The notes beneath the pieces were generated by a model that saw only the letters and a program-made list of their open reading frames with translations, was not told where the DNA came from and did no database searches. Shown here one piece after another: positions 11,665-23,494 of a stretch of 64,000 nucleotides of DNA; position 1 is the first letter of the stretch; every line of letters begins with the position of its first letter. The stretch is from Albifimbria verrucaria (lineage: Eukaryota > Ascomycota > Sordariomycetes > Hypocreales > Stachybotryaceae), in assembly GCA_020081605.1 (NCBI GenBank), contig JAHREC010000018.1, positions 806,001 to 870,000 on the forward strand. The letters run 5' to 3'. The position numbers and the translations under genes are program-made.

Positions 11665-14600
11665 AATGGAGCACAGATGCCTTAGGAAAAGCTTAGTATG
11701 CCGATATATAGGATGACAATCAACGTTGCTAGATTACCACACTACACAACAATTGCATTCAAATTTATAAATTGGAGCAGCTCCTTCAACCCAGGTACCT
11801 GCCCAGCCAAGGCCCAAGTACCTTTTGAAATAGATACTCAATATACATACCTATCATCATATCCATCATGTAAACACGAACGCAAACCATTACTCTAACG
11901 AGCATTGCCAAGATACGTAGCTCCAAGCGCTGCTTAACCGCCCAAAGGGCAAGTCTACCCTGTAACCGGATGTTTCGCGAGACTGCTCCACTGCTGTGGG
12001 CGGCAAACACTCGAGTTCTAATGTCCAATCAAGTCGATCCACCTTTGGCGCTGGTCTGGTGCCGCGCGTCTCTCGCATCGTCGTCAACACGGCGCTTTAC
12101 ACGGGCGCTTTCTGGCCTCCACGGTCATGTCCTGCCTGTACGTAAATTTAGGAAGAATCTAGACGCCTTCTGATCGGCGTTCCGCTGTTTTGTTCAGCTC
12201 TGAGCTTCGAGCCGTCGCTGCAGCCCGGTTCTCGACTTCATGCGTCCCTTGCTTTCATCCTTGTCCAGCATGCATGTGCATAATTGTTTATTTGGCTCAG
12301 CCTGCGTCTGCACAACTGTACACAGAGGGTTCGGGGTCTTGGCATGTGATCTGCTGGCTGGCCTGGATTGGTGTGACGTTTGGGTCACATCCAAAAATGT
12401 CTGGGACAAAAGCGTCACAGGTCGTCACAGCCATGCCGCGGAATGGAGGGACCCTTTCTGTTCCATTTCAGCAGCCTGGAAAGCCACACGGCTAGCACAC
12501 TCGGCTTTGAACGGGTGGCAAGTTGGTGACGCCAGCAAGTGAAACACGAGAAAAATGGGTGACCTGCGGTCTCTACTGTCTGCAGCGGCCTCGACGGCCC
12601 TTTGTCCCTTTCTAACATCTGCTCAACGGACTCACCTATGCAGCTGCCCATTTCGTCCTCTCTGTTTTCCTGTGAAATCGGACAGACCGATCATATTCCC
12701 CTCCAAAGCCCACGATGACGGATGGAGCAGCCGGGTTGGTCAGCGACAAGCAGTACCCTCTTGGCCCACCCACACAAACTGCGCGATCCAATTCTGCTTG
12801 GCTATGACCCCTGTGGGTGAAGGGAGGCGGCCCGCTTAACTTAATCAAGAATCAAGCTTGATTTGCTACGCGGATAGGCAAGGTACAGGACGGTTGCGGC
12901 CACAAGTCGGCTTTGCGGGGGCATCGTGGTTCTTTGTTAGGGCTTGAGTCAGCGAACCCATCACTCGCCTCACCACCGGTTGATCGAGTAACTGCATGGA
13001 GATCAATATTATCGTAGCCTGTGTTATAGTATAGCCCCTCAGTGAAGCTAGTATTGGGCACTGATCTGCTCAGGCCGCGCACATGCCGAGTCCAAGATAC
13101 GAACGTGGTGACATGCCTCGTCGACTGGGCTGGGACTCTGCGAAACAACTGACGACATCGTTCAATTCCTCGTCTCTGCTTGCTGCCGCATGTAGCCTGC
13201 CTGTAATCACGGATATGCACACGCGCGTGCGAAGAGCAGCATGCCGCCGACAGGCCGCCAGGGTCAATTCTGCGCTGGCCCAGGCTGTCTCTGCGCTTTG
13301 CGCGCGACTAGTCACTCACACCCACGCACGCTCCACTCACTGCCACGCTGCTTTGACTTGCCACCACAGCCAATGGAGGAATTAGCCGTCAGGGCGATCT
13401 GGTGCAACCTCCCCATGTCGTAGGTTTCAGCGCCTCTTGCGCAATCCGCAGTGATTGGGTGTCTGAAGCAGCTGATCCCTCACCTCTCCCACCAAGGAAC
13501 CAGCAGCCGGGAGACGAGAATAGCATGTGAAGAGCGAAGCTAGCGGATCGAAAGCGGTTACATGATGTTTTGTTTGCTTCTGTCATACGACAGTCATGGA
13601 ACAGCCCTAGAGCTGTATAAAACACGCAGAGGGCAGCCGGTGAAGCATGCTTTGGCTGCAGCACCCAATTGCGACAGAAGCACTATTTGTCCTCGTGGCC
13701 ACCACTTTCTGGCTCGCCGATTCAGCGACATCGGCTTCTAGGAAACTAGTCATTTTCTGCCCCCCTCCTTGTTGGGCTGTTCATGGCTCTCGCTAGTGCT
13801 GCATGACCCAGTCCAACTGCTTCGAGACCCGATCCCACTTCCAGTGCACCAGGACATAGCCGACAAGGATCAGCATCTACGATTGCCATCTTATCTTTTC
13901 GGTCCAGGTTTTCCCTCGTGCTTCATCTAGGGGTTGCCTCCGGCTACTCCTGTGCCCTCGGTCTTGTTTGTTTGTTTTGCCCATCACTCACTCAACTACA
14001 CCATCGTTTCGCCAGGCACAACCTCCTCAACCATTCTTTCACTCATCTTCCTTCTCTTAAGGAAACACTTATAGTTTACCTTGGCTTCGCTCTAAGAGAC
14101 ACCGCTGCCATAAGTCCAAGTTAGCGGCGGGGTTTTGACAATTACCCACTAACACGCACGCGACGCTATTCCCACTTGTGCCAGACCGTCCCTCCCAACA
14201 GACAACAGTCGGTCCCAGGAGACGGCAGCCGGCGTATAAGCTGCGTGTGCTTCCAAGGAAGCCGTTCTGCTCCATCGAAGCCCTTCTCCATCTTCCTGCA
14301 GGTTTCAGTTCCGCTGTGGCCTTTGCTTCCTGGCGAGGATAAAGCTCGGAGGCAGCCCGACATTTCCACCAAGCAGGGCCAATCCTCACCGCTCACTGCA
14401 ACCCCGGTCCATGATCCGCTCGCCGTGTCTCTCTGAACCACTTGAAACCCACAACCTGGTTTGAAGGGCGGAGTCAATATTGGTTTTCATCGCTTCTACC
14501 GTCTCGGCACGCCTTTGCCCGCATATTATTTATTACTGGGGTTACGGCACACTGCATTGACGTGTGCTGGTCATTGAAACATATACCCTGGTTACGATTG

Positions 14601-14892
14601 CTTCACACAACACGACTACCGATCTCTTCAGCCAACCAAGCCTGCTGAACCTGCAGACCGCAACTTCTGTTCATCTCGGCTCCTCATTGTTGGACGAGCA
14701 ACTAGGGAATTTTAACCAATTTTTGGAAACGCGAAATTACAGACCAGCACTTGCTTGGCTATACCGCCTCTCAATACCCACCATTGTTTTTCATGATTAG
14801 GCCCTATGGATATTAGATTAAAGGTCAATTTGGTGCGCTCCTAACATCTTCAACAATCAGCCCTCTCTTCGGTTCTATCGAATGAGATCACC
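11665..14892. other. 3.2-kb region without supported coding sequence
   Basis: Many short overlapping ORFs on both strands have no domain, no splice-linked continuation and no coherent codon use. The sequence becomes GC- and pyrimidine-rich from about 12,000. The last 900 bases before the ATG at 14893 look like an extended leader (CT-rich, with several upstream ATGs). It is most simply a long promoter and 5' leader of the 14893 gene, but an unannotated non-coding transcript is possible. Confidence 0.4.
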
Positions 14893-15663
14893 ATGTATCC
14901 CGGATCCAGCCTCATGGCGTCTAATTCGACGTACCACAGCTTCAACGACATAGAGCTGTTTGAACCTCCCTCACCACCCAAGAAGGACACCGTCAAGGGA
15001 CACAACTACACCGACTCCATCAATGACGAGCGGCCACCAACGGCCGTCAAGATGCAACGGCAGGACTCCGGTTATGAGTCGTACGGTCCTAGCCCTCGCA
15101 ACTCCACCTCAACGTCGACTTCGCGCCCCTCTGTCGGAAGACGAGTGTCCAACGCTTCCTCTGTGACGGCCTCACCTCAACCGCGGAGGCGACCATCAAC
15201 TCGGCGCTCTGCCAAATCTTATCCCCAGCCGAGACCTGTGCAGTCGCTCCATCACATGCGGTCAAGCGCGCCTATCCAAGTCCAGCCTGTCAGCTACTTT
15301 CAATTCCCGTCGCCAGAGCCGATTGAGCTTTCCACCGGCCCAAATGTGACCATGGACGAGGCGCCTCTCTCCCCAACCTCCCCGCCTCCTCAGACCACGC
15401 ACTACTGGACAAGCGACAGCACGCGCCGACTGGAGTATGCCGCCATTGACGCCGCCAGCCGTGGATTCAAGGGCTGGGTTCGACGAACCCTCATTCCAGA
15501 CTGCTTTGTCCCCAAAGAGTCCAGGCACGTCTCATTTGACGACGACACTGGAAGCGTGCGACGCTACAGGTTGGAACTCGAGGAAGACGACGTTCAGGAC
15601 GAGAAGACGACGCGCCGGCGTAAGCCCTGGCAATTCTGGTCTTCCCGTAAGAACACTGTCTAA
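14893..15663 (+). CDS. Conserved disordered fungal protein, unknown function
   Basis: An uninterrupted 256-residue ORF. The first 170 residues are low-complexity and rich in Ser, Pro, Arg and Thr, with SP/TP-type phosphorylation patterns (FEPPSPPKKD, RQDSGYESYGPSPRN). The C-terminal third is better structured: RLEYAAIDAASRGFKGWVRR, then IPDCFVPKESRHVSFDDD and a charged tail ending RRKPWQFWSSRKNTV. The aromatic basic block is what one would expect to be conserved among related fungi; I recognise the general type but no function. It has no signal peptide or membrane helix. A regulatory or scaffold protein controlled by phosphorylation is a guess. Confidence 0.75.
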   Translation: MYPGSSLMASNSTYHSFNDIELFEPPSPPKKDTVKGHNYTDSINDERPPTAVKMQRQDSGYESYGPSPRNSTSTSTSRPSVGRRVSNASSVTASPQPRRRPSTRRSAKSYPQPRPVQSLHHMRSSAPIQVQPVSYFQFPSPEPIELSTGPNVTMDEAPLSPTSPPPQTTHYWTSDSTRRLEYAAIDAASRGFKGWVRRTLIPDCFVPKESRHVSFDDDTGSVRRYRLELEEDDVQDEKTTRRRKPWQFWSSRKNTV

Positions 15664-15833
15664 CACTTTTTCTTTGTGATTAGAGGAGCGTTTTTCGATG
15701 TTTTTCACCCTAATGTCCCTTTCCTTTTGTTAATACGCATCGCGAAAGAGGAGCATCATCGGCGCTGTATACCCCCATGGCTGCGTTTGCTTTTTATACG
15801 GAGCATCTGGACTTTTGCACACACACGACACGA

Positions 15834-15834
<1 letters not shown>

Positions 15835-15864
<30 letters not shown>
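15835..15864. repeat. (AC)15 dinucleotide microsatellite
   Basis: An uninterrupted AC repeat of 30 bases in the 3' flank of the disordered-protein gene, with a few more AC steps just upstream (15819-15827). It would be a length-polymorphic marker. Confidence 0.95.
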
Positions 15865-15866
<2 letters not shown>

Positions 15867-16346
15867 TATCCCCATGAGCATCATACAAACAGCGGTTTAC
15901 TGTTACACGAAGAGACGAAGAACATGAAGGAAGGAAGGGAATGAGTTTGCATCACTGTTAATTTGGCAGAGAGGCCGGCTTGAATGGCTGTTTTCCACGC
16001 AAATGCGTGTGAATAAAGGATGCATGAGGTTACACAAGGGGTGGAATGGCAGAGCATCACTAGAATGAAGAACGATAACTGGGACCATATTCACAGCTTG
16101 CTGAAATACAAGCTGTGTAACTTAGACGAACAGCCAAGACAATCATGATATCTAAAACAATATAAAAACAAGAAATTTGAACATCTCTTTCATCACTTTT
16201 CGTATCTTCCATACTGCTTTCTTTCATTACCTCTCCGGTTGTCCTCATACAGACACAATATTTGCTACATACAAAATCCCGATTTTGATACAGAACAAAC
16301 GCGACTACAGAAAGCGTCAGGAACGTCCAACCCAACTCTGATCGCC

Positions 16347-17753
16347 ATGAAGTCATCTTGGATGGACACAGTCCTTCGAAAACAGTCCCTGCCAAGCCCA
16401 ATCCCACCCCAAGACTCTGCTCCCACAGCGGGCGCTACTGTCTCCGAGACAACGGCGCCGGGTCAGGCCGACCTGGTGCGCTTGGCAGCCCCACCGTCGG
16501 CGCCGGGATCTTCCCGACAAGGCTTCAACTATAATCATACCCGTAATGATAGTGAGGCGGCTTCCGCATACCGTTCATCTCTCGGAGGTAGAACGCGAGA
16601 AATTTCCAGGGCTGAGGGTGCATTGGGGCGGCGCTATGAGAGTGAAGTGCAGGCCCTTACGGACCGAGTGGAAGTATTCACGGCAGAGCTGCGGGAGTCC
16701 CAGAAACGGAGCGAGGAGCAACATGCCGATTCCATTAGACGGCAGGAGTTGCAAATGACGGTTATGCAAGGTATCATTGATCGTACCTTAAAAGAGAACC
16801 GTCGAGACCAAGTGGAAGAGCTTGGTATGCAGTCGGAGCCCAGGCGCGCTGCTCCATTTACAAGGGAGTACCCGAGCAAAGCTCGAGAGTTGACAGGCTA
16901 CCAGCCAATAGCATCTGGTGGCGAGGCTACAACTTCGGCGTTGCCGGCAGGTCTTCTCTCAGAGGACTCTTGAGACACTCAGACAGGGCGCATGATGTCT
17001 CTAGATATGTGCCAGCCAGCCGAGGATCCAGTCGAGCGATTCCCAATGAACCAACGTCTTCCTCGTGGACGCCGCCTGCAATGCCGAATACCAGAGGACC
17101 CAGAGAGACTCGGGGTGAGGGACCCATTGTGCAGCAACCAAGATTGCAGCATCAACCTTCAAGGTGGACACCGATCAATGCCTTGACCCCCACCCATAAC
17201 CCCAATGTGGACGAGTTTGCCTTGAGCAATGTCAGCCCCTTGGAAGATGACATCGAATGTGAGGATAACGAGGAAGACGAGGAAGACGAGGGCAGCTTCT
17301 GTGATTCCAGAACAGAGCCAACCTACGCGTCGTCTTCTCCCCACAGAACCTCCCCAAGCCAAGATACTCCATTCCCCGGCAAACGTATCGTCGCCGAGCT
17401 CGTGGGCCCCAGAGCAGCGCTTCGTATACACGCGGATGCCACGGACCGTCCTCGGTGTGTGGAATCAGTGGAAGCACGGCACGGACGGCAACCGGGCAAT
17501 CGAGGCCTTGGAGCGCGAGTACGGAACGGCCTGGCGTACAGGAACCAATCGCGAGATCAAGTACGGCAGCAATTACGTCGGCACGCGACACCGCATCGTT
17601 CAGTACATCGAGACGCGCTGCAGGGTTGACGGGGAGGCGCCTGAGGTTGTCTGTCGTCGGCTCGACGAGCACGTTGATCGACGGATTCAGCAGCTGCTGA
17701 CCGCGATCAAGAAGGAGCAGGATCCCTTGGTGGTAATTGCGGGAAGGAAATGA
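16347..17753 (+). CDS. GCR1_C-domain DNA-binding-type protein, frame broken
   Basis: The ATG at 16347 begins MKSSWMDTVLRKQSLPSPIP. A disordered region is followed by a coiled coil (about 16620-16830: YESEVQALTDRVEVFTAELR), then another acidic linker (EDNEEDEEDEGS). The last 110 residues, PRTVLGVWNQWKHGTDGN through EYGTAWRTGTNREIKYGSNY to RIQQLLTAIKKEQDP, match the 'transcription activator GCR1-like' domain, a helix-turn-helix fold also seen in Crypton-like tyrosine recombinases and many fungal orphan proteins. The frame changes near 16965 (one base missing) and near 17403-17408 (one C too many in GGGCCCC). It could be a host regulator or a domesticated or decaying mobile-element gene; no terminal repeats are visible. 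Confidence 0.65.
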
Positions 17754-18112
17754 TGGACGGGCCCTGTTTGCTTTTATGTTGCATGAGATACCCATGACTA
17801 GTAATGATTGACTGTTGCATTGAGTAACTCTCGGTCCGTCGCAGAAAGTGAGTCACATCATGATGTTTGGCGTAAATTCTACAATATTTCTTTGATCTTG
17901 GAGAGACGGAAGGTAGTCAGCCACTCATATTTGGTCGCAGGTTGCACAATGGTCAGTGAATCAGAGATACTTGCTATTAACTATAGGTAGATAGGCCAAC
18001 GTTGGGTGATTAAGACAGCACAGCCACGAATCCAGGTTGGCTTATTGCTATCAAGGGCAAGCGCTGGCTAGAAATCACACGCAATGTCAAACAGAAATCA
18101 ACCGCTTGCATG
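17754..18112. other. Convergent 3' region
   Basis: About 360 bases between the 3' ends of the GCR1_C gene and the P450. Only terminator-type sequence is expected; nothing else is seen. Confidence 0.5.
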
Positions 18113-19483
18113 TTAGACCGCTCTTGGCTTGATCCTCACCCAGAAATTAACCGGTCTGACATTGAACCAACCGTCTTGCAAGAGCTCGTACTTGGGGTTC
18201 ACCATCTCGAAGTCCAGCTCTTTGAGCAGCGTCGCCAGCACCACCATATTCCACTGCCACGCGTAGTGCTTCCCAATACACTCACGCTTGCCGTTACCGT
18301 ACCACCTCCTGACACCCAGCGGGAGCTTCGAAACTGGTGCCCAGCATGCGCTCTGGGCGGAATTTGAGCGGCTCGTCGAAGACGGCCGGGTCTCGGTTGA
18401 CGCCAGCAAGCACGATGATCATAGGTTGATTGTGTGCAACTTGGTATTTGCCGTTGCCGAGCAGCACGGGGCTCTTGTCCTTGCTGGGAGGGGCTCGATG
18501 TTGAAGCCTGGAGCGGGATAGGACAGTCGAAGGGATTCGCGGATGATGGCCTCGATATAGTTGAGTTGCGAAAGGTGTTCGTAGGTTAGCTCACAGTTGC
18601 CAACAACTGAGTCGAGCTCCTGGCGAGCTTTCGGAAGGACTTCTGGATTCTGCAGAAGGAAGAGGATGGCGGAGGTGATGAGACACGGCGCGGTGCTGCT
18701 ACCAATGGGCATAGAAACAACCTCGTCGAGAACCTGGGAGTCTGTCAGGCCCTTGCCAGTCTCGGGGTCAGTCCCAGTCATCAAGGCTGCCAATACGTCC
18801 TGGCGATCCGTAGGGTTGGCCTTGCGATACTCCACCATATCGGCGGCGTATTTGCGCATTGCTTTTGTGGCAGATTTAAACTTGCTTCCATGCATAAGCC
18901 AGTTCATGATACTCGGACGAGTAGGGCGCATGACAGCTTCAGCAGTTGAGTCCTCCATGGCCTTGATCATGGGGTGTTCCGGACCAGTTAGACAGTTGAG
19001 CTTGTTGCCATACAAAGCAAGAGTTGTACACTCGAGGTTCAGTCTGTTGAGGTCGGCTAGAATCTCGCGTTGATTATTATTGCCCAGGCCCTTCCAGATG
19101 TTGACGAGCTCAGCGGTTGTGCTACGCATGTCGTCAAAGTGCAGCGCCATGGCCTGGGGCGACAGCTTCGGAGCGATAATGCGATGGGCGATGCCCCAGC
19201 TGGCTTCGTGGTCATACGCAGTAAAGAGAGCGTCATGGACAGCATACCGAATCTCGACGACAGGACCGCCCACGTACTTGCGAAAGCGTTTCTCGTCACA
19301 TATCTCCTCAGCTAACTGTGCGCTCGCCACGAAGACAATCGTCTTGCCAAGCACTTTGATCTGGAAGATTTCGCCATACTCCTCCGCAAGCTTCTTCAAC
19401 GACCACCAAGTGTTGCTGGGTTTGACATCAAAGATGTTACCGAGGATAGGGATCCCCTTCGGTTGAGGAATTGGCTGGGACAT
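18113..19483 (-). CDS. Cytochrome P450, CYP505/CYP540-like heme domain
   Basis: It starts MSQPIPQPKGIPILGN at 19483, the proline-rich hinge of a soluble-type P450 without an N-terminal anchor. Helix K has the E-x-x-R (IIRESLR). The heme loop is GNGKRECIGK with the cysteine ligand, followed by HYAWQWNMVV, and the protein ends VNFWVRIKPRAV at 18113. Overall about 455 residues. The resemblance is to the heme domain of fungal self-sufficient P450s (CYP505), but no reductase follows, as in stand-alone relatives. The I-helix reads PIGSSTAPCL instead of the usual (A/G)Gx(D/E)TT, so the acid-alcohol pair used in oxygen activation is absent. Frame breaks occur near 18490 (a C missing) and near 18320 (a G too many). 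The substrate is unknown; a monooxygenase or an isomerase-like or peroxide-using function are both possible. Confidence 0.8.
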
Positions 19484-20878
19484 GATGAGCTTGATGATGA
19501 GCTTTGTGAGAAACGACCATCAGGCAGGGGAAGACAGCAAAGCACCTCCTCTCTTGTCGACCTCTTTTTGTACGACTTGGAACGGCGCACTGCAGGGAGC
19601 TCGTTTCCCAGCTACGTCACATTTGCCTAGCCGATTGCTTTTTCTGTCTCACATTGCTACATGCACGACCGTAGCCGAGCACGACTATCCAGGTTATCAG
19701 GCTGTTGATGCTGATCAAGCGGTGACGGGTGATCAATGCGCCTTGTTGACAATTCACTTGTGTCCAATTCAGTTAGATTCGTTTGCTGATACATTGTTTT
19801 CATGCCTGCTCTTGAAGCGCTCTACTACTGAACATCACTGAGATGATTCATTTCCGACCCAAGGGTTCCGGTGAATTGAGATGAATGTCTCAGCTCTCCC
19901 TCTGCGCAATGGCCAGCAGCGACCCGCAAGCCACTGGGGCCGCCTGAATGGACAATCACGGTTTGGCTTGCATTAGCGCTAGGGGACGCGGACGTGCTGA
20001 GGGTTCACAGCGAATGAGCTTCGTACAACATAATATATTGCCGTATGCATGTCTCGCCCGTGATCGAGTTGGAACTCGCAGTTCAGGGTACGATCCTGAT
20101 GTGAGAGCTGCTCGGAGTTTTGCTTGCGTTTCGCCGAGGCCAATCGCAAGCCCACGTCAACGAACACAGCAGTCGCGCCGAGATGGTTGCTGATCAATCA
20201 ATCAATCGGATCCCGAGACGGCCACCCACGAGCTTAGGTTGTAGCCCGATTTATAAGAGTGGCTTGGCTGTGACTCGGACGGGCTGTTCGTTGGGCAGAG
20301 CTGGCTAGCTTGACTGTGACAAGTGACGACTGGCTACGTCAAGGTCGTTGCTTGACCGTTCAAATAAAGAGTCATGTTTCATGATAAACTGGAGATTTTG
20401 GTGAAGAGAAAATCATCGACAGCGAAGTGCACCTTCAGACTCTGAGCTCCGGATTGTACATGTTCAAATGATAGATGCAACAGAAGGCCTTAGTTGAGGA
20501 GTTAGTATTTTACACTGGTGAAGAGCATGGATAAAAATTATACGCGAGCTTCTCCAATGGAGAAAAAGTGTAGAAGCGGAAATAAAGAGAAAAGCAGCAC
20601 GCTTTGAAGCCCACGAATTTACTTTCTTCTCAGATCATCACGATGAGTTAGACTCGAGGTTGAAGTTGACACGCAAACCAGACAAGCTACCAGCAAAAGC
20701 ACCCGTCACGTGACCCGATCTTTCCACGTCTCCTTTCCACCCAGCGCGATTCCGTGAGCATCACTACCCACGCCATAACCGACCAGACGCTCCCTTCAGT
20801 CGCTCATTTTCGCAACAACCAAGCTCGGCTCAAGCTCCAGACCGACTCCAAACTTCTAGCCGCCCGAATCTGCCCACC
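19484..20878. other. Intergenic, divergent promoters of the P450 and DPM3
   Basis: About 1.4 kb. Only short ORFs are present and none is supported. The part nearest DPM3 (20,700-20,870) is CT-rich, as in housekeeping promoters of filamentous fungi. Confidence 0.5.
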
Positions 20879-21281
20879 ATGACGCGCGCTCAGCAGACCA
20901 TCTCTTTCGCCCTCCTCGTTTCCTCTGTACGAAACCCTTGTCGGACCCCTCCATCATAGCTTCGAGAAGACTAACATGTTGTCTTCCAGGTCTACCTTGC
21001 TCTCTACCTCGAATTGGTCCCCTGCCCGCTCTCATCCAGGAGCAGATCGTCCCTGTCGTATGTCGCCCCCAAATACTTCTCTTGATCAGCTTGCATGCAT
21101 ACTGACGCTCGTGGATCAGCTTCCCTTCTGGGCCCTCGTCTCCTTCGGCGCTCTCCTCCTCTTCCGTCTCGGCTGGGGTGTCCTCACCTTCAACGATGTT
21201 CCCGAAGCGCACAAGGAGCTTATGGCTGAGATCAACGAGGCCAAGGCCGACCTGAGGCAGCTGGGCGTGGATGTCGACTAA
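20879..21281 (+). CDS. DPM3: Dolichol-phosphate mannosyltransferase subunit 3
   Basis: Three exons (20879-20926, 20990-21057, 21120-21281) encode about 92 residues: MTRAQQTISFALLVSS, then VYLALYLELVP, and LPFWALVSFGALLLFRLGWG with the family's C-terminal TFNDVPEAHKELMAEINEAK ending VDVD. Two membrane helices anchor it in the ER, where DPM3 holds the catalytic Dpm1 that makes dolichyl-phosphate mannose for N-glycosylation, O-mannosylation and GPI anchors. The middle exon reads correctly (PLPALIQEQIVPV) only if one more C is present in the CCCC run at 21019-21022. As this small gene is expected to be essential and single-copy, the missing base is a strong hint that the run-length breaks elsewhere in the window are sequence errors. 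Confidence 0.88.
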
Positions 21282-21512
21282 ACTAGCCACGACTGGTTCG
21301 ACGACAGAAGAAAGGGAGAATGTCCAATGTATGATACCACAGGTCACGATTTAGGCGCATAAAAAGGAGACAAGGCAGATAATAATCATCATGGTATCAT
21401 TTGATTTTGGCAAAGCCCTTCATGAACCTATTCCTCAAAGTATCCTTAGTGATGCTATTCCGTGATCCATCCGTGTAATTCCGAACCAACGCCAATCTCT
21501 GCCTCGTTACAC

Positions 21513-23494
21513 TTATTCTCCCATCAGAAGCGCCACAATCGTCTGTGCTGCAAAGGCCGGTTTCTCGCCCTCTTCTACGAGCTCTTCGAACAGCTTCGGA
21601 ATCTTGCCGAGTGCTCCCTCTGGTCCTGTTGATGCCCTACGTTCTGTTAGCGATTATGCGACAAGACGGTATGGTCTTGGGTACTCACATTCTCCTGGCA
21701 CGCCAATCTTGACACCGATCTTGCTCTGAGCTTCACCTGTCCAGTCAAATCCAATCCGCCACTCCAAGCGAACAGTTGGCCATGCTTCGTCGCCTTGTTT
21801 CGAAGGTATTTCCAAGTCAAAAACTTGCTGTCCCATGAAGCGTATAAGCTCAGCCCTTGTGCACGATGGAAACTGATCTGTTCCATCTTCGTCATGAGTA
21901 CGTCTTGATTTACGTGCCCGTAATTTGCTCGTTGCTGAGAGCAACTCCTCCTTCACCGAGAGCTCCTTGTCGAGCTGCGCCCATAGTAACCCTCGGTGCG
22001 TTGCCACTCGATACCATTCTCCCATGGCCCATGAAATCAAACCTACGTTTCTCTGCATACTCCGGTTGCAGTCACCTGTGCGAATCTTGTCGATGAACGG
22101 CATCAGCTCGAAGCGAGCTGCTGGTTCTAGAGCGGGAACGTCGAGCTCCAAAATACTTAGGTCGGTAGCATCAACAGTCATCTCAACTCTTGCGTTGAAC
22201 AACCCGGGTGGGTTTTCGACTTCAACTTGATAGAGTATCGCTGCCTCAATTCATGCTCTGGTGTTGAGGGCAACATGGCTATAGTTGAAGAAATGTGGAA
22301 AGAACTGAAAAGTTCCAGATAAGGAGCCTCTTGCTCGGCAGATAGGGCGACAGGGTGGTGTGACTTGATGCTGCTCCAGTTCTCGGCCTCGTCAGGGACG
22401 AAGCCCACAGGCTTGCTAGGCTTACCGAAGGGAAGGAGACTTTTCGGGTCCAAGGCCATTTTTAATAGCTGCTGGGATGGCTGTTGCTGAGCGTTGACAT
22501 CGCGGGGCATGAGATGCTGTTCCACGATGTCGCGCACAACGTCTTCGTCGGTGGGAGCAAGGACGCGGCCTGAAGTCTGCATGAACCTAACACGCTCATT
22601 CTCCTCTCTACCAGTTGTAGGTCTTGCCTCAGCTTGGAGATCTCCTCAAGGAGCGCATCTCTTTCCTTTTTCTTGGTGGCATTGGGATCAAATTCGGAGA
22701 CGTTGCGCGCGGCACTGGTAGAGGCGTCCGTACGTATGGTACCCTGACTCCGTGATGCATCCGTGTCAACTAGACCCCTTGAGGCAGAGGGTTTTGAACG
22801 TGTTGGTTTCTCGGGACGTGATGGCGGAGGTTTGAGAGGGGAAGTCTTCTTCTGTCTGGTTCTCTCACGCCACCGTGACGGGCTGCTGTGGATTCCTTTA
22901 GGCGGCGTGGATGATATCGGGTCAGAAGTTACTGGCGGTAAATCAGGCTCCTGTGATTCCGATGCTGTGGTTCCCATGTCGGGGAAAATATGGTGGGTCT
23001 CCGCCTCGCAGGTTGAGTACTGTGATAAAATTCGTCGTCGCCTTCGGGCCCTGGGGAGGTAGTGGCCGTGGAATTGGTCTTCCAGAGGATCGTCTTGGAG
23101 CCATTGCCATGCCTCCTCCGGCAGTTCTAATCGACCGGGTAGAGTCTGTAATGGCTCCTAGATCTCTGCGTGTAGGCTCATCATCGTGCGGAGTTGGTTC
23201 GCTCGCTGGGAAGTTCTCGGCGGGAGCTGGTTGACTGGAGCCAATGCTGGCGCGCTGTGTACTGGGTCGCACAGAAGCCGAGGCTTTGGCAGGTGATGAT
23301 GATCGCCTTCGATCTAGGACACCTGGGTTGTAGCGGGCGAGGCTGGCCTTGGTCGGTGATGCGAAAGATGGGCGCCTGGATTGTGGCCTTGGAGCTGGGT
23401 CTTGAGCTTGAGCTTGGAGAGTCGCGTCGCGGCTAGATGCGGCGGTAGATGTGCGCGGGGAGATGCGCCGCCTCTTAGGCGCAGACTCTTCCAT
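21513..23494 (-). CDS. Coiled-coil protein, possible CENP-O/Mcm21-like kinetochore component
   Basis: The start MEESAPKRRRISPRT at 23494 has a nuclear-localisation-like cluster. About 280 residues of disordered Ser/Pro/Arg-rich sequence follow, then a coiled coil (KKKERDALLEEISKLRQDLQ), and a folded C-terminal part (YLELFSSFHISSTIAMLPST; FNARVEMTVDATDLSILELD; VRLEWRIGFDWTGEAQSKI). After a 52-nt intron at 21637-21688 the end reads GALGKIPKLFEELVEEGEKP to the stop at 21513. A coiled coil followed by a compact alpha/beta domain recalls RWD-type kinetochore subunits such as CENP-O (Mal2/Mcm21), but the match is from memory and only moderate. One-base breaks are near 22965 (a C too many), 22608 (a G missing) and 22203 (a C missing). 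Confidence 0.5.

Noticed and set aside
12000..13700. Numerous 60-120-residue ORFs on both strands
   Set aside because: High GC with few stops gives overlapping ORFs in most frames; none has a domain, a signal peptide or a splice-linked extension.
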